NCBI GenBank assembly: GCA_030532385.1
Contig: JAUNLG010000001.1
Location: forward strand, 174,078 to 238,077
DNA: 64,000 nucleotides
Source: Anaerococcus sp.
Lineage (GTDB): Bacteria; Bacillota; Clostridia; Tissierellales; Peptoniphilaceae
Direction: 5' to 3'
Notes under the pieces: model-generated
Told to the model about the DNA's origin: nothing
What the model saw: the letters and a program-made list of their open reading frames with translations, nothing else
The model's database searches: none
In this document: piece after piece, positions 17,083-26,873 of the stretch
Layout: each line of letters starts with the position of its first letter
Numbering within the stretch: the stretch's first letter is position 1
Translations under genes and position numbers: made by a program

Positions 17083-18462
17083 ATGACGAATTTAGAATAC
17101 ATTACGAGTGAATTAAAAAATGAAATGAAGATGTATGTAAGTGATGCTAACCAATTTGATACTTGGATTAATATCTTAAAGCCCCTAAACCTCTACAATA
17201 AAACCCTCTATCTTGAAATCCCAAAAAAAGAAACCCTTTTTATCTTTGAAAAGATTTGGACTCCCCAGCTTCAAGCAGCCCTAGATGCCATAAGCGATAA
17301 AATTGGCCAAAAGCTAAAGGTTGAGGTAGTTGCCAAAGATTCTGATAATTATACTCAAATTTTAACCCTGGGTAAAAATTATGACAGTGATGGGCAAATG
17401 AAACTTAAGCAGGTACATTCATACCCTAGACCCCTATTAGAAGACCAAAATATCTTTGAAAATTTTGTAAAGGGTAAGTCCAACCAATATGCCCTAGGGG
17501 TTTCCATGGCAGTTGCAGAAAATATCTCAAATGAAGACCAACAAAGACTTTATAATCCTCTCTTTATCTATGGAGAAAGTGGCTTGGGTAAGACCCACCT
17601 CATGCAAGCTATAGCCCATGAGATCCTAAATAAGAGGGATGATGTCTATGTTATGTACTTATCTAGTGAAAAATTTACCAATGAGATGATCTCATCAATT
17701 GGTAGGTCTAGTAATGCTAAATTTAGAGAAAAATACAGGTCTGTAGATATCCTCCTTATTGATGATATCCAATTTATAGCTGGTAAGGAGGGAACCCAGG
17801 AGGAATTTTTCAATACTTTCAATGAATTATATAATAAGGGTAAGCAAATAGTTATTTCATCAGATAGGCCACCAAAGGAGATCAAAGAGCTTGAAGATAG
17901 GTTGGTTTCAAGGTTTTCTTGGGGAATTATAGTAGATATTGGAAAACCTGATTTTGAAACTAGGGTAGCAATCCTACAAAAAAAGCTTGACCAATTAGGA
18001 GCCTATATAGACAATGACATTCTCTTTTATATAGCAGAAAATATAGATACAAATATAAGGGACCTGGAAGGTGCCCTTTCTACAGCTATAGCCTATGCAA
18101 AATCTGACGGTAGGGACCTAGTAAATATGGAAGATGCCATAAAAGGAGTTGGAACTAGGGCTAAGACTTTTAGAAGAAAGCTTAGTATAGAAGAAATACA
18201 AAAACACGTAGCTGATAAGTATGGGTTAAAACTATCTGAACTTAAGGGAAAAAGCCGCAAAAAAGAAATTGTAAACCCAAGACAAATAGCCATGTTTTTA
18301 TCAAGAGAGCTTTTGGATGATTCCCTAGTTACTATCTCCAATGCTTTTGATAGGGACCATACAACTATAATGCATGGGATAGAAAAAATCTCTAAGCAAA
18401 TAGAAGAAGATAAGGAATTTAAAGAAGAAGTAGAAAACCTCCTTAAGGAGATAAAGGAGTAA
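17083..18462 (+). CDS. dnaA: Chromosomal replication initiator DnaA
   Basis: A 459-residue DnaA: domain I (residues 1-85), short linker, AAA+ domain with Walker A GESGLGKTHL (about 165), Walker B LLIDDIQFIAG, and the C-terminal domain IV with the DnaA-box recognition signature DRDHTTIMHGIEKI. It binds the boxes around it, opens the duplex and loads the helicase. I choose ATG 17083 over the adjacent in-frame GTG at 17080, since AAGGAAGG is best placed for it. Confidence 0.97.
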   Translation: MTNLEYITSELKNEMKMYVSDANQFDTWINILKPLNLYNKTLYLEIPKKETLFIFEKIWTPQLQAALDAISDKIGQKLKVEVVAKDSDNYTQILTLGKNYDSDGQMKLKQVHSYPRPLLEDQNIFENFVKGKSNQYALGVSMAVAENISNEDQQRLYNPLFIYGESGLGKTHLMQAIAHEILNKRDDVYVMYLSSEKFTNEMISSIGRSSNAKFREKYRSVDILLIDDIQFIAGKEGTQEEFFNTFNELYNKGKQIVISSDRPPKEIKELEDRLVSRFSWGIIVDIGKPDFETRVAILQKKLDQLGAYIDNDILFYIAENIDTNIRDLEGALSTAIAYAKSDGRDLVNMEDAIKGVGTRAKTFRRKLSIEEIQKHVADKYGLKLSELKGKSRKKEIVNPRQIAMFLSRELLDDSLVTISNAFDRDHTTIMHGIEKISKQIEEDKEFKEEVENLLKEIKE

Positions 18463-18476
18463 TTTGTTAATAAGCC

Positions 18477-18660
18477 TGTGGATAAGTATGTTTATAAGTC
18501 CTAGCTTAATTTTTAGGAAAAAACCCTTGTGGATAATGTGGAAAACTAGAGACCTTATCCATTTTTTACCCACAAGAAATCAACATGGTCTTTTGGCTAT
18601 TTACTAATATTATCTAAAGTTATCCACATATATACACCCCCTACTACTGCTACTACTAAG
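18477..18660. other. oriC, downstream unwinding module: DnaA boxes plus DnaA-trio
   Basis: Between dnaA and dnaN there are DnaA boxes at 18477-18485 and 18528-18536 (minus) and 18620-18628 (plus). The last is followed by a C-rich stretch (CACCCCC) and CTACTACTGCTACTACTA at 18641-18658. On the complementary strand the latter reads as six 3'-GA(T/C) triplets, the DnaA-trio that guides DnaA onto single strand. The order box, GC-rich spacer, trio, AT-rich tract is the known basal unwinding system of bacterial origins. Confidence 0.88.
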
Positions 18661-18685
18661 TTTATATAAATGTTAAGGAGCAAGC

Positions 18686-19798
18686 ATGAAATTAAAAATA
18701 AACCAACAAGAACTTATGGATGCTATAAACATAGCAAGTAAGGCTGTGTCAAAAAGTACCAATATCCAGATACACGAATTAATATACTTTGAAGCCTACC
18801 AAGACTCCCTTACCCTTAGGGCTTTTGATGGAGAAATATCAATAAAGACAAGCAAAGAAGCCTTGGTAGAAGAAGAAGGTCAAATGGCTGTAAAGGCGAG
18901 TCTTATAGCTAATATAATAAGAAAGTTGCCTAATGAACCTGTTATTATAGAAGTTAAAGAGGGCAAGATCAATATAAGATGTAAATTATCAGACTTTAAC
19001 CTTATAGCCTTTGATTATTTTGAAAAAAATGACCTAAGTATTCCTGACCTTAGACCAATTACCATAGGAAATGATGTTTTAAAAAGGTCAATTAGCCAAA
19101 CAGAATTTGCTACTAGCATGGATGAAACCAAACTTGCCCTTACTGGAATCTTGTTCGAATTAAAAGATTCTAAGCTAAATATGGTAGCCCTTGATGGTTA
19201 TAGGGTTTCACTTAAGAAGATTAACCTTCAATACCCATCAGCCTATGAAGCTAGCGAGTATATAATTCCTAGAAGATCTCTTATAGAATGGTCAAGGATT
19301 ATAGAAGATGATATGAAAACTGACCTTTATAGGAAGGATAATGACCTGGTTTTTGTAAGTGGAGACACTAGTATGCAATGCAAGGTAATAGATAAAAACT
19401 TCATAGACTATAGGAATATAATAAATGATATAGCAGAAACTACTGTTATTGTGGATAAGAAAGACCTGATTAATTCCCTAGACCGTGCCCAAGTTTTGGC
19501 AGATTCTGCCAGGGCTAATCTTATAAAGATAGAAATTGCTGAATCAAAGATGATAATCATGTCAAATTCTGAGATAGGAAATGTCAGGGAAGTTATAGAT
19601 GTTGACCAAAAGGGAGAAGACCTTAAGATTGCCTTTAATGCAAGATACATGCAAGAGGGGGTCAAGGCTAGTGATTCTAGTAAAATCAAGCTTAACTTTA
19701 AGTCATCTCTTAACCCTTGCTTAATTTACCCAGAAGATTCTACCTACGAGGATGAAGATTTTACCTACCTAGTTTTACCGGTAAGGCTTGCCGATTGA
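18686..19798 (+). CDS. dnaN: DNA polymerase III beta sliding clamp
   Basis: A 370-residue protein with three repeated clamp folds; MKLKINQQELMDAINIASKA at the N terminus and the C-terminal YLVLPVRLAD, near the hydrophobic pocket for clamp-binding peptides, are family features. It tethers the replicative polymerase to DNA. It follows the origin unwinding site and is cotranscribed with the S4 protein and recF. GGAG precedes the ATG. Confidence 0.97.
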   Translation: MKLKINQQELMDAINIASKAVSKSTNIQIHELIYFEAYQDSLTLRAFDGEISIKTSKEALVEEEGQMAVKASLIANIIRKLPNEPVIIEVKEGKINIRCKLSDFNLIAFDYFEKNDLSIPDLRPITIGNDVLKRSISQTEFATSMDETKLALTGILFELKDSKLNMVALDGYRVSLKKINLQYPSAYEASEYIIPRRSLIEWSRIIEDDMKTDLYRKDNDLVFVSGDTSMQCKVIDKNFIDYRNIINDIAETTVIVDKKDLINSLDRAQVLADSARANLIKIEIAESKMIIMSNSEIGNVREVIDVDQKGEDLKIAFNARYMQEGVKASDSSKIKLNFKSSLNPCLIYPEDSTYEDEDFTYLVLPVRLAD

Positions 19799-19805
19799 GG
19801 TTATT

Positions 19806-20012
19806 ATGGAAAAAATAGAATTTGAAAGTGAAATGATCAGTGTAAAAGACCTTCTTAAGGCAACCAACATTCTTCCAACAGGAGGGATGGCCAAAAACAT
19901 TGTAAGGGAAGAGGGGGTAATTTTAAATGGAGAAATCTGCCATAGCCCAGGCAAGAAAATGTATAAGGGAGATAGGTTAGACTTTGATGGATTTGAAATT
20001 ACTATCATATAA
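19806..20012 (+). CDS. S4-domain RNA-binding protein YaaA/RlbA type
   Basis: A 68-residue protein that is essentially one S4 RNA-binding domain: SVKDLLKATNILPTGGMAKNIV followed by GVILNGEICHSPGKKMYKGD. Such proteins stand between dnaN and recF in most Firmicutes; a role in ribosome-associated RNA binding has been proposed. ATG 19806 has GAGG (from the dnaN stop region) at a good distance. It overlaps recF by one base (TAATG). Confidence 0.92.
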   Translation: MEKIEFESEMISVKDLLKATNILPTGGMAKNIVREEGVILNGEICHSPGKKMYKGDRLDFDGFEITII

Positions 20013-21091
20013 TGTGGATTAAAGATTTAAAGTTAGTTAATTTTAGGAATTATTTTTACCAGCAAGTTGAATTTAATGAAGATATAAATATTTTTCTGGG
20101 GGATAATGCCCAGGGTAAGACCAACCTACTTGAAAGTGTCTATTACCTGGCCAATGCCAAAAGTTTTAAAAACATTAGGGATAAGGACCTTATAAGGTTT
20201 AACCAATCTTCTATGAGTCTTTCAGGCACAATCAGGAAGGGAAGGTCTTTTAAGCTTGTAAAGATAGATCTTTTGGATAAGGATAAGAGTATTTTTGTAA
20301 ATGGAGTAAAATATGATAGGAACAAGGACCTTAGGTCGCTTTTTAAGATAGTCTTATTTACTCCAGAAGACCTTGCCATAATAAAGGAGGGGCCTAATCT
20401 TAGAAGAGACCTTATAGATAAGATAATCCAAGGAATCGACCCTTCCTATAAGCAAGTGAAAAAAGATTATGGAAAGATCTTATACCAGAGGAACAAGCTT
20501 TTAAAAAGCCAATCATCTTCCTACTTTAAGGACCAATTATCTGCTTTTGATCAAAGCCTTAGCAAGCTTGGCTTTAGAATTTATAAGCAAAGATTAAAGT
20601 TTATTAAATTTATAGGAGACTTTGCCAAAGACTACCATAAGACCCTAAGCGCCAATAGGGAAGAGCTTACTTTAACTTACAAGGCAGATATTAAGGCAAG
20701 GGACCTAGAGGATTATATAAATATTTTTAGGCAAAGTAGAAGTGATGATTTAAAGAGTAAAATAAGTCAAAGAGGAATCCATAAGGATGATATAGAAATA
20801 AGGATTAATGGGAAAGATAGCAAGTCTTTTGCCTCCCAAGGCCAGCAAAGGTCAGCCATTTTAAATATTAGGCTTGCCGAGGTTAAGCTAATTAAGGAAG
20901 TGACAGGCGATAAGGCTGTCATTTTATTTGATGATGTTTTCTCTGAATTAGATGAGAAAAGATCCAGCTTTTTGCTAGAAAACCTTAAAGGTTACCAGAC
21001 TATAATTACAGCAACCAATACCAAAAGTCTGGAGAAGGTTAGTAGGTCTAAGATTTCATATATCAAAAATGGAAGTATTAGAAAGGAATAG
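20012..21091 (+). CDS. recF: DNA replication and repair protein RecF
   Basis: A 359-residue SMC-like ATPase: Walker A GDNAQGKTNLLES (about residues 31-43), signature FASQGQQRS (about 271-279), and Walker B AVILFDDVFSELD. It loads RecA at gaps with RecO and RecR. The order dnaN-S4-recF-gyrB is the standard one. It starts at the overlapping ATG 20012. Confidence 0.96.
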   Translation: MWIKDLKLVNFRNYFYQQVEFNEDINIFLGDNAQGKTNLLESVYYLANAKSFKNIRDKDLIRFNQSSMSLSGTIRKGRSFKLVKIDLLDKDKSIFVNGVKYDRNKDLRSLFKIVLFTPEDLAIIKEGPNLRRDLIDKIIQGIDPSYKQVKKDYGKILYQRNKLLKSQSSSYFKDQLSAFDQSLSKLGFRIYKQRLKFIKFIGDFAKDYHKTLSANREELTLTYKADIKARDLEDYINIFRQSRSDDLKSKISQRGIHKDDIEIRINGKDSKSFASQGQQRSAILNIRLAEVKLIKEVTGDKAVILFDDVFSELDEKRSSFLLENLKGYQTIITATNTKSLEKVSRSKISYIKNGSIRKE

Positions 21092-21092
21092 T

Positions 21093-22994
21093 ATGCAAGA
21101 AAATACGTATGATGCCGGTAATATCAAGGTCTTAGAAGGGCTTGAACCTGTTAGACTAAGACCTGGTATGTATATAGGATCAACTAGTAGCAAGGGACTT
21201 CACCACCTAGTTTATGAAGTGGTAGATAACTCAGTAGATGAGGCCCTTGCTGGTAGGTGTGATTATATAAAGGTTACAGTTTCTAAGGACAATGAAATAA
21301 GGGTAGAAGATGATGGGTCAGGTATTCCTGTAAAAGAGCACCCAACAACCCATAAGTCAACCCTTGAAACAGTACTTACAGTCCTTCATGCAGGGGGTAA
21401 GTTTGATGACTCAGCCTACCAATTTTCAGGAGGACTTCATGGAGTGGGAGTTTCTGTAGTAAATGCCCTAAGCGAGTACCTAGAAGCTGTTGTAAAAAGA
21501 GATGGCCACATATATAGGATGACTTTTTCAAGAGGAAAGGCTACAAGTAAGCTTGAAGTAATTGGAGAAAGTAAGGAAAGCGGAACAATAATAAGCTTTA
21601 AGCCAGATAGGGAAATTTTTGAAACAACTGTCTTTGATAGGAAGGTTTTAGAAAATAGGTTTAGAGAAATGGCCTTCTTAAACAAGGGAGTTGAGATAAT
21701 CCTAGAAGATGAGAGAGAAGATTATAGGGAAAGTTTTAAGTATGAGGGAGGAATCAAAGAATTTGTATCCTACCTTAATAGGAATAAGAACCCTATAATG
21801 GAGCAAGTCCCACACTTTGAAGGCCTACAAGAAGATGTAGAGGTAGAAGTAAGTTTTCAGTATACAGATGGCTATAGTGAAAACATCCTAACCTATGCCA
21901 ATAATATAAGAACTCCTGAGGGAGGAACCCACCTATCAGGTTTTAGGTCAGCCTTAACTAGGAGTGTAAATGATTATGCTAGAAAATTTAACCTTATAAA
22001 AGAAAACGAAGATAACCTTCAAGGAGAGGATATAAGAGAGGGAATAAGTGCGGTAGTTTCTGTAAAGATATCAGACCCACAATTTGAGGGACAAACCAAG
22101 GCTAAGCTTGGTAACTCAGAAGTAAGGGGAGCTGTTGATACCATCTTTTCCCAAAAGTTATCAGCCTTTTTAGAAGAAAATCCTAAGCCTGCCAAGGCTA
22201 TAATAGAAAAAGCCACAGCATCAAGAAGGGCAAGGGAGGCTGCAAGAAAGGCAAGAGACCTTACTAGAAAAAGATCAATCCTAGATTCAACTACCCTTCC
22301 TGGAAAGCTAGCTGACTGCCAATCTACAGATATAAGTGAAAATGAAATCTTTATAGTAGAGGGTAATTCTGCTGGAGGATCTGCCAAGGGAGGTAGGGAT
22401 AATAGGATCCAAGCCATCCTACCTTTACGTGGAAAAATAATGAATGTAGAGAAGGCTAATTTAGATAGGATCCTTAATTCAGAAGAGATCAAGGCTATGA
22501 TTACAGCCTTTGGAACAGGTATTGGCAAGGAGTTTGATATATCAAAACTTCGTTATGGAAAAATAATAATCATGACCGATGCCGATGTTGACGGTGCCCA
22601 TATAAGAACCCTTCTTCTTACCTTCCTCTATAGGTATATGAAGCCATTAATAGATGAGGGCCATGTCTATGTAGCCCAACCACCTTTATATAAGATAAGC
22701 CATGGTAGAAGCCAAAGATATGTTTATACAGATGCTGAAAGAGATAAGGTTCTTAAGGATTTAAAGGGTGAAAATTATAAGATAAATAGGTATAAGGGTC
22801 TAGGTGAGATGAATGCTGACCAACTTTGGGAGACAACCATGGATCCAGATAACAGGGTCCTTTTAAGGGTTGTAGAAGATTTAGATTCAACAAGTACAGA
22901 TGATACCTTCTCCCTACTTATGGGCGAAAAAGTTGAACCAAGACGTAACTTTATCCAAGAAAACGCCAAGTACGTATCAAATATTGACGTATAG
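21093..22994 (+). CDS. gyrB: DNA gyrase subunit B
   Basis: A 633-residue GyrB: GHKL ATPase with [12 protein letters not shown] and [10 protein letters not shown], transducer domain, then the TOPRIM domain with [14 protein letters not shown] and [14 protein letters not shown], and the end of the B subunit ([13 protein letters not shown]). With GyrA it adds negative supercoils. The open frame extends back into recF, but ATG 21093, right after the recF stop and preceded by AGAAAGGA, gives the usual N terminus. Confidence 0.97.
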   Translation: MQENTYDAGNIKVLEGLEPVRLRPGMYIGSTSSKGLHHLVYEVVDNSVDEALAGRCDYIKVTVSKDNEIRVEDDGSGIPVKEHPTTHKSTLETVLTVLHAGGKFDDSAYQFSGGLHGVGVSVVNALSEYLEAVVKRDGHIYRMTFSRGKATSKLEVIGESKESGTIISFKPDREIFETTVFDRKVLENRFREMAFLNKGVEIILEDEREDYRESFKYEGGIKEFVSYLNRNKNPIMEQVPHFEGLQEDVEVEVSFQYTDGYSENILTYANNIRTPEGGTHLSGFRSALTRSVNDYARKFNLIKENEDNLQGEDIREGISAVVSVKISDPQFEGQTKAKLGNSEVRGAVDTIFSQKLSAFLEENPKPAKAIIEKATASRRAREAARKARDLTRKRSILDSTTLPGKLADCQSTDISENEIFIVEGNSAGGSAKGGRDNRIQAILPLRGKIMNVEKANLDRILNSEEIKAMITAFGTGIGKEFDISKLRYGKIIIMTDADVDGAHIRTLLLTFLYRYMKPLIDEGHVYVAQPPLYKISHGRSQRYVYTDAERDKVLKDLKGENYKINRYKGLGEMNADQLWETTMDPDNRVLLRVVEDLDSTSTDDTFSLLMGEKVEPRRNFIQENAKYVSNIDV

Positions 22995-23002
22995 GAGGCA
23001 AA

Positions 23003-25447
23003 ATGACAGAATATAACAATATTATAAATGTAGATTTAGAAGAGAAGATGAAGGATTCCTACCTTGAATACTCAATGAGCGTTATAGTATCAAGGGCTCT
23101 TCCTGATGTAAGAGATGGACTAAAGCCTGTCCATAGGAGGATCCTTTATGGCATGCAAGAATTAGGACTTGACCCTAGCAAGCCAACTAGAAAGTCAGCT
23201 AGGGTTGTAGGTGATGTAATGGGTAAGTACCATCCTCACGGAGACTCAGCCATCTATGATGCCCTAGTAAGATTAGCCCAAGATTTTTCAACAAGGTATC
23301 CTTTAGCCCAAGGCCAAGGTAACTTTGGTTCAATCGATGGGGATGATGCTGCAGCCATGCGTTATACAGAAGTTAGGATGAGTAAGATTGCCAAGGAAAT
23401 GCTAAGGGATATTGGCAAGGATACAGTAGACTTTATCCCAAACTTTGATGAAGAAGAGATGGAACCTTCAGTCCTTCCTTCAAGATTTCCAAACCTTTTG
23501 GTAAATGGGTCAAATGGTATAGCTGTAGGTATGGCTACCAATATGGCTCCCCACAACTTAGCAGAGTCAATCAAGGCTTGTGTTGCCCTAATGAAAAATC
23601 CTTCTATGTCAGTTGATGATTTGATGAAGATCATACCAGGGCCAGATTTTCCTACGGGGGCCAATATCCTTGGAAAGTCAGGAATAAAGGAAGCCTATAG
23701 GACTGGTAGGGGTAAGGTAAAGCTTCGTGCGGTAGCAAGGATTGAACCTTTTAAGAAAAATAGGCAAAGAATAATCATATCAGAGATTCCCTACCAAGTT
23801 AATAAATCAAGACTTATAGAAAAGATTGCAAATCTTGTAAAAGAAAAAAGAATTGATGGCATATCAGATATAAGAGATGAGTCAGATAGGAAGGGAATGA
23901 GGATAGTAATTGAGGTAAAAAGAGACTCTAACCCTAATATCCTCCTTAATAACCTCTATAAGTACACCCAACTTGAAACAACCTTTGGTATTATAAACCT
24001 AGCCTTAGTTGATGGGGTTCCAAAGGTTTTAAACCTAAAAGAAATTTTAGAAAATTATATAGAATTTCAAAAAGAGGTAGTTACAAGAAGGACTAACTTT
24101 GACCTATCCAAGGCCCGTGCTAGAAAGCACATAGTTGAAGGCTTAATAATTGCCATAGACCATATAGATGAGATCATAAAAATAATCAGAAGCTCTTATG
24201 ATAATGATGAGATTAAGAAGATATTTTATGAAAGATTTTCTCTAAGTGACAAGCAATCTCAAGCCATCTTAGATATGCAACTTAAAAGACTATCAGGCCT
24301 TGAAATTGACAAATTAAATGCTGAAAATATAGAACTTGAAGAAAAAATATCCTACCTTCAACAAATTCTTGATTCAGAAGCTAGTCTAATAGACCTAATA
24401 ATCGAAGAATTAGAAGAGATTAAAGAAAAATACCAAGATGATAGAAGAACAAAGATAATCCCAGATGAGGGAGACTTTGATATAGAAGAGCTTATAGAAA
24501 AAGAAGATGTTCTTCTTACCCTAACCAATGATGGTTATATAAAAAGGCTACCTATAGATACCTATAAGGTTCAAAATAGGGGAGGCAAGGGGATTGCAGC
24601 AGGCAATACCAAGGAAGGGGACTTTATCAAAAAGATAAAGACAACCAACACCCACGAGGACCTACTCTTCTTTACCTCTTTAGGAAAAGTTTACTCCCTA
24701 AAAGGCTATGAGATTCCTGAAGGAAGCCGCCAATCTAGGGGAGTTGCTATAATAAATATCCTAAAACTTGATTCAGGAGAAAGAATAACAGAGATGATGG
24801 CCCTATCTGACCTAAAGAAGGATAGCCAAATTGTCCTTGAAACAAGAAATGGAAGAATCAAAAAAACTGATGCAGAAAATTTCACTAATATTAGGAAAAA
24901 TGGAATAATAGCCATATCCTTAAAGGATGAGGATAGGTTGATATCTGTAAGGCAAATAGATAAGGATGAAGAGATAATAATATCCACCCAAAACGGAATG
25001 ACCATCCAATTTAACACCGAGGACATAAGGTCTATGGGAAGAGTTGCCCAAGGAGTTAAGGCTATAAAACTAGATAAGGGTGACCAAGTAGTATCCATGA
25101 ATATCAAGGGAGAAGAAACCTACCTACTAGTTGTTACAGAAAATGGCTATGGCAAAAAGACCTCCTTTAACAATTTCAAAAATCAAAATAGGGGAGGCAA
25201 GGGAGTCAAGTGCCATAAGGTTACAGAAAAGACTGGAAAAGTAGTCGATACTTTACCAGTAGACCTAGATAATGATATAATGATGGTATCATTATCAGGT
25301 GATATGATAAGGTTAAATGTTCGTGATATATCTACAACAGGTAGAAACACAGTCGGAGTTAAACTAAAGAACCTATCAAGTGATAAGGATAGGATTGTAT
25401 CAGTTACTAAGTATAGCAACTTAGGAGAAGAGGAAGAAGATGTTTAA
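23003..25447 (+). CDS. gyrA: DNA gyrase subunit A
   Basis: An 814-residue GyrA: quinolone-region sequence [15 protein letters not shown], catalytic tyrosine in [12 protein letters not shown] (about residue 122), coiled coil, then a six-blade C-terminal domain with two GyrA-box-like segments, [11 protein letters not shown] and QNRGGKGVK. The serine of GDSAIYD is the quinolone-sensitive state. The acidic tail GEEEEDV overlaps the next gene by 8 bases, linking the gyrase operon to a sigma-factor module. Confidence 0.97.
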   Translation: MTEYNNIINVDLEEKMKDSYLEYSMSVIVSRALPDVRDGLKPVHRRILYGMQELGLDPSKPTRKSARVVGDVMGKYHPHGDSAIYDALVRLAQDFSTRYPLAQGQGNFGSIDGDDAAAMRYTEVRMSKIAKEMLRDIGKDTVDFIPNFDEEEMEPSVLPSRFPNLLVNGSNGIAVGMATNMAPHNLAESIKACVALMKNPSMSVDDLMKIIPGPDFPTGANILGKSGIKEAYRTGRGKVKLRAVARIEPFKKNRQRIIISEIPYQVNKSRLIEKIANLVKEKRIDGISDIRDESDRKGMRIVIEVKRDSNPNILLNNLYKYTQLETTFGIINLALVDGVPKVLNLKEILENYIEFQKEVVTRRTNFDLSKARARKHIVEGLIIAIDHIDEIIKIIRSSYDNDEIKKIFYERFSLSDKQSQAILDMQLKRLSGLEIDKLNAENIELEEKISYLQQILDSEASLIDLIIEELEEIKEKYQDDRRTKIIPDEGDFDIEELIEKEDVLLTLTNDGYIKRLPIDTYKVQNRGGKGIAAGNTKEGDFIKKIKTTNTHEDLLFFTSLGKVYSLKGYEIPEGSRQSRGVAIINILKLDSGERITEMMALSDLKKDSQIVLETRNGRIKKTDAENFTNIRKNGIIAISLKDEDRLISVRQIDKDEEIIISTQNGMTIQFNTEDIRSMGRVAQGVKAIKLDKGDQVVSMNIKGEETYLLVVTENGYGKKTSFNNFKNQNRGGKGVKCHKVTEKTGKVVDTLPVDLDNDIMMVSLSGDMIRLNVRDISTTGRNTVGVKLKNLSSDKDRIVSVTKYSNLGEEEEDV

Positions 25448-25760
25448 AGCTAATGTGGAAGAGAAAGATAATCAAATATTAGTAAACCTTCAAGGAGACC
25501 TTGATGTTTACTCAGAAGATGAATTTAGAGACTTCATTGAAGAGAACCTTACTAGCAAACAAAAGGATGTTCTTATAGACCTTAAAGACCTAGACTACCT
25601 AGATTCGACAGGACTTGGTATGTTTATGAAGATCTATAATGATAAGAAAAAGGCTGATAAGTCTGTAAGAATTATAAATCCTAAGGATAATATCCTAAAA
25701 CTTTTTAAGATAACAGACCTAACAGGTCTATTTAAGATGGTGGAAGATGGAAAAAATTAG
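25440..25760 (+). CDS. STAS-domain anti-sigma factor antagonist (RsbV/SpoIIAA-like)
   Basis: A 106-residue single STAS domain. [14 protein letters not shown] (about residues 55-68) includes the phosphorylatable serine of the D-S-x-G loop. Such proteins, when unphosphorylated, bind the partner kinase/anti-sigma factor and free the sigma factor. The start codon is inside the gyrA end, and its own end overlaps the next gene by 14 bases, followed by a sigma gene; this is the order spoIIAA-spoIIAB-sigF / rsbV-rsbW-sigB. Confidence 0.9.
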   Translation: MFKANVEEKDNQILVNLQGDLDVYSEDEFRDFIEENLTSKQKDVLIDLKDLDYLDSTGLGMFMKIYNDKKKADKSVRIINPKDNILKLFKITDLTGLFKMVEDGKN

Positions 25761-26082
25761 TATACAAATACCAGCAAATTCAATCTATATCAAGTCAATA
25801 AGGCTGTTTTCAGCCTCCCTAGCATCAGACTTAGGTTTTGATATAGAAAAGGTTGAAGATGCCAGGGTGGTAATATCAGAAGCCTTAAACTATAAGCTGG
25901 GTGGAGAAGATATAAAAATAAATTTTTATGTAGGAGAAAAAGAACTCAGGATAGAAGTTATAGGAAAGGATAGGGACCTTGACAAAAGGGCCCTACAAAT
26001 GAGGGATTTAATCCTAGAAGAATTAAGTGATAAGTGTCAAATATCAGATGATAAGATAGACCTAAGCCTAAGGACTAAGTAA
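25747..26082 (+). CDS. Degenerate RsbW/SpoIIAB-like anti-sigma protein
   Basis: A 111-residue protein placed exactly where an anti-sigma kinase is expected. ARVVISEALNYKL (residues 39-51) resembles the N-box of GHKL kinases (SEAxTNAxxH) but is one residue short, and the G1 box DxGxG and ATP lid are not visible (VIGKDRDLDKRA instead); typical members have about 145 residues. It may still bind the sigma factor without kinase activity, or have a shortened fold. Assignment rests mainly on position plus the weak N-box. Confidence 0.65.
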   Translation: MEKISIQIPANSIYIKSIRLFSASLASDLGFDIEKVEDARVVISEALNYKLGGEDIKINFYVGEKELRIEVIGKDRDLDKRALQMRDLILEELSDKCQISDDKIDLSLRTK

Positions 26083-26849
26083 TGTCTAAGTCAAAAAAAC
26101 AAGAAAAAAATGATCTTATCAAAGAAAAATTCATGGACTATTACAAGACTCGTGATATAAAGCTTAGAGATGAGCTTATTGAAGAGCATATGTATATAGT
26201 CGATATCCTATCAAACAAGTATGTAGGCAAGGGGATAGAAAAAGATGACCTCTACCAAGTGGCAAGCCTTGGTCTAATCTATGCTATAGAAAGATTTGAC
26301 CCAGAAAAAGGCTACGCTTTCTCATCCTTTGCTACCCCAACTATAATGGGTGAGCTAAAAAGATACTTTAGGGATAAAGGCTGGGTAATAAAAGTTCCTA
26401 GAAGGATCCAAAACCTTTATAAAAAGATCAACAATGCCAAAAAGGTCCTACCCCAAGAGCTGCAAAGAACTCCAACAGTAAAGGATATAGCAGATTACTT
26501 AGAAGTAGATGAGGAAAGTATCCTTGAAGCAATGGAGGCATCAAGAGTCTATGCTCCCCAATCCTTGGATATGAAATACCAGGTTCAAAAGGGAGAAAAC
26601 TCCATAGACCTTGCTGATATGATAGGAGAAGAAGATAAAAACTTTGATTCGATAGAGTTAAAAGACCTCATAGATAAGTCAAAAGAGAGATTAAATGACC
26701 TGGAAAAAGAAATCTTAGACTTAAGGTATTATGAGGGAAGAACCCAAGTTGATATAGCAAAAACCCTAGATATAAGCCAAATGACTGTATCTAGAATAGA
26801 AAAAAAGATCCTACAGAAATTTAGCCTAGAATTATCCAAAATGAAATAA
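26082..26849 (+). CDS. SigB/SigF/SigG-family RNA polymerase sigma factor
   Basis: A 255-residue group 3 sigma factor: region 2 with DLYQVASLGLIYAIERFDPEKGYAFSSFA (given in parts: DLYQVASLGLIYAIERFD and the YAFSSFATPTI core), KVPRRIQ before region 3, and a region 4 helix-turn-helix TQVDIAKTLDISQMTVSRIE. These sigma factors run general stress or forespore genes and are held by anti-sigma proteins. Start ATG overlaps the upstream stop by one base. No sporulation genes are seen nearby, so a stress or envelope regulon is more likely; that is inference. Confidence 0.92.
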   Translation: MSKSKKQEKNDLIKEKFMDYYKTRDIKLRDELIEEHMYIVDILSNKYVGKGIEKDDLYQVASLGLIYAIERFDPEKGYAFSSFATPTIMGELKRYFRDKGWVIKVPRRIQNLYKKINNAKKVLPQELQRTPTVKDIADYLEVDEESILEAMEASRVYAPQSLDMKYQVQKGENSIDLADMIGEEDKNFDSIELKDLIDKSKERLNDLEKEILDLRYYEGRTQVDIAKTLDISQMTVSRIEKKILQKFSLELSKMK

Positions 26850-26873
26850 TAGGCTTAGGACATAGGAGGATGT

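Noticed and set aside
22019-22528. 169-codon open frame antisense to gyrB
   Set aside because: It lies opposite the TOPRIM region of gyrB and has no recognisable domain or ribosome site.
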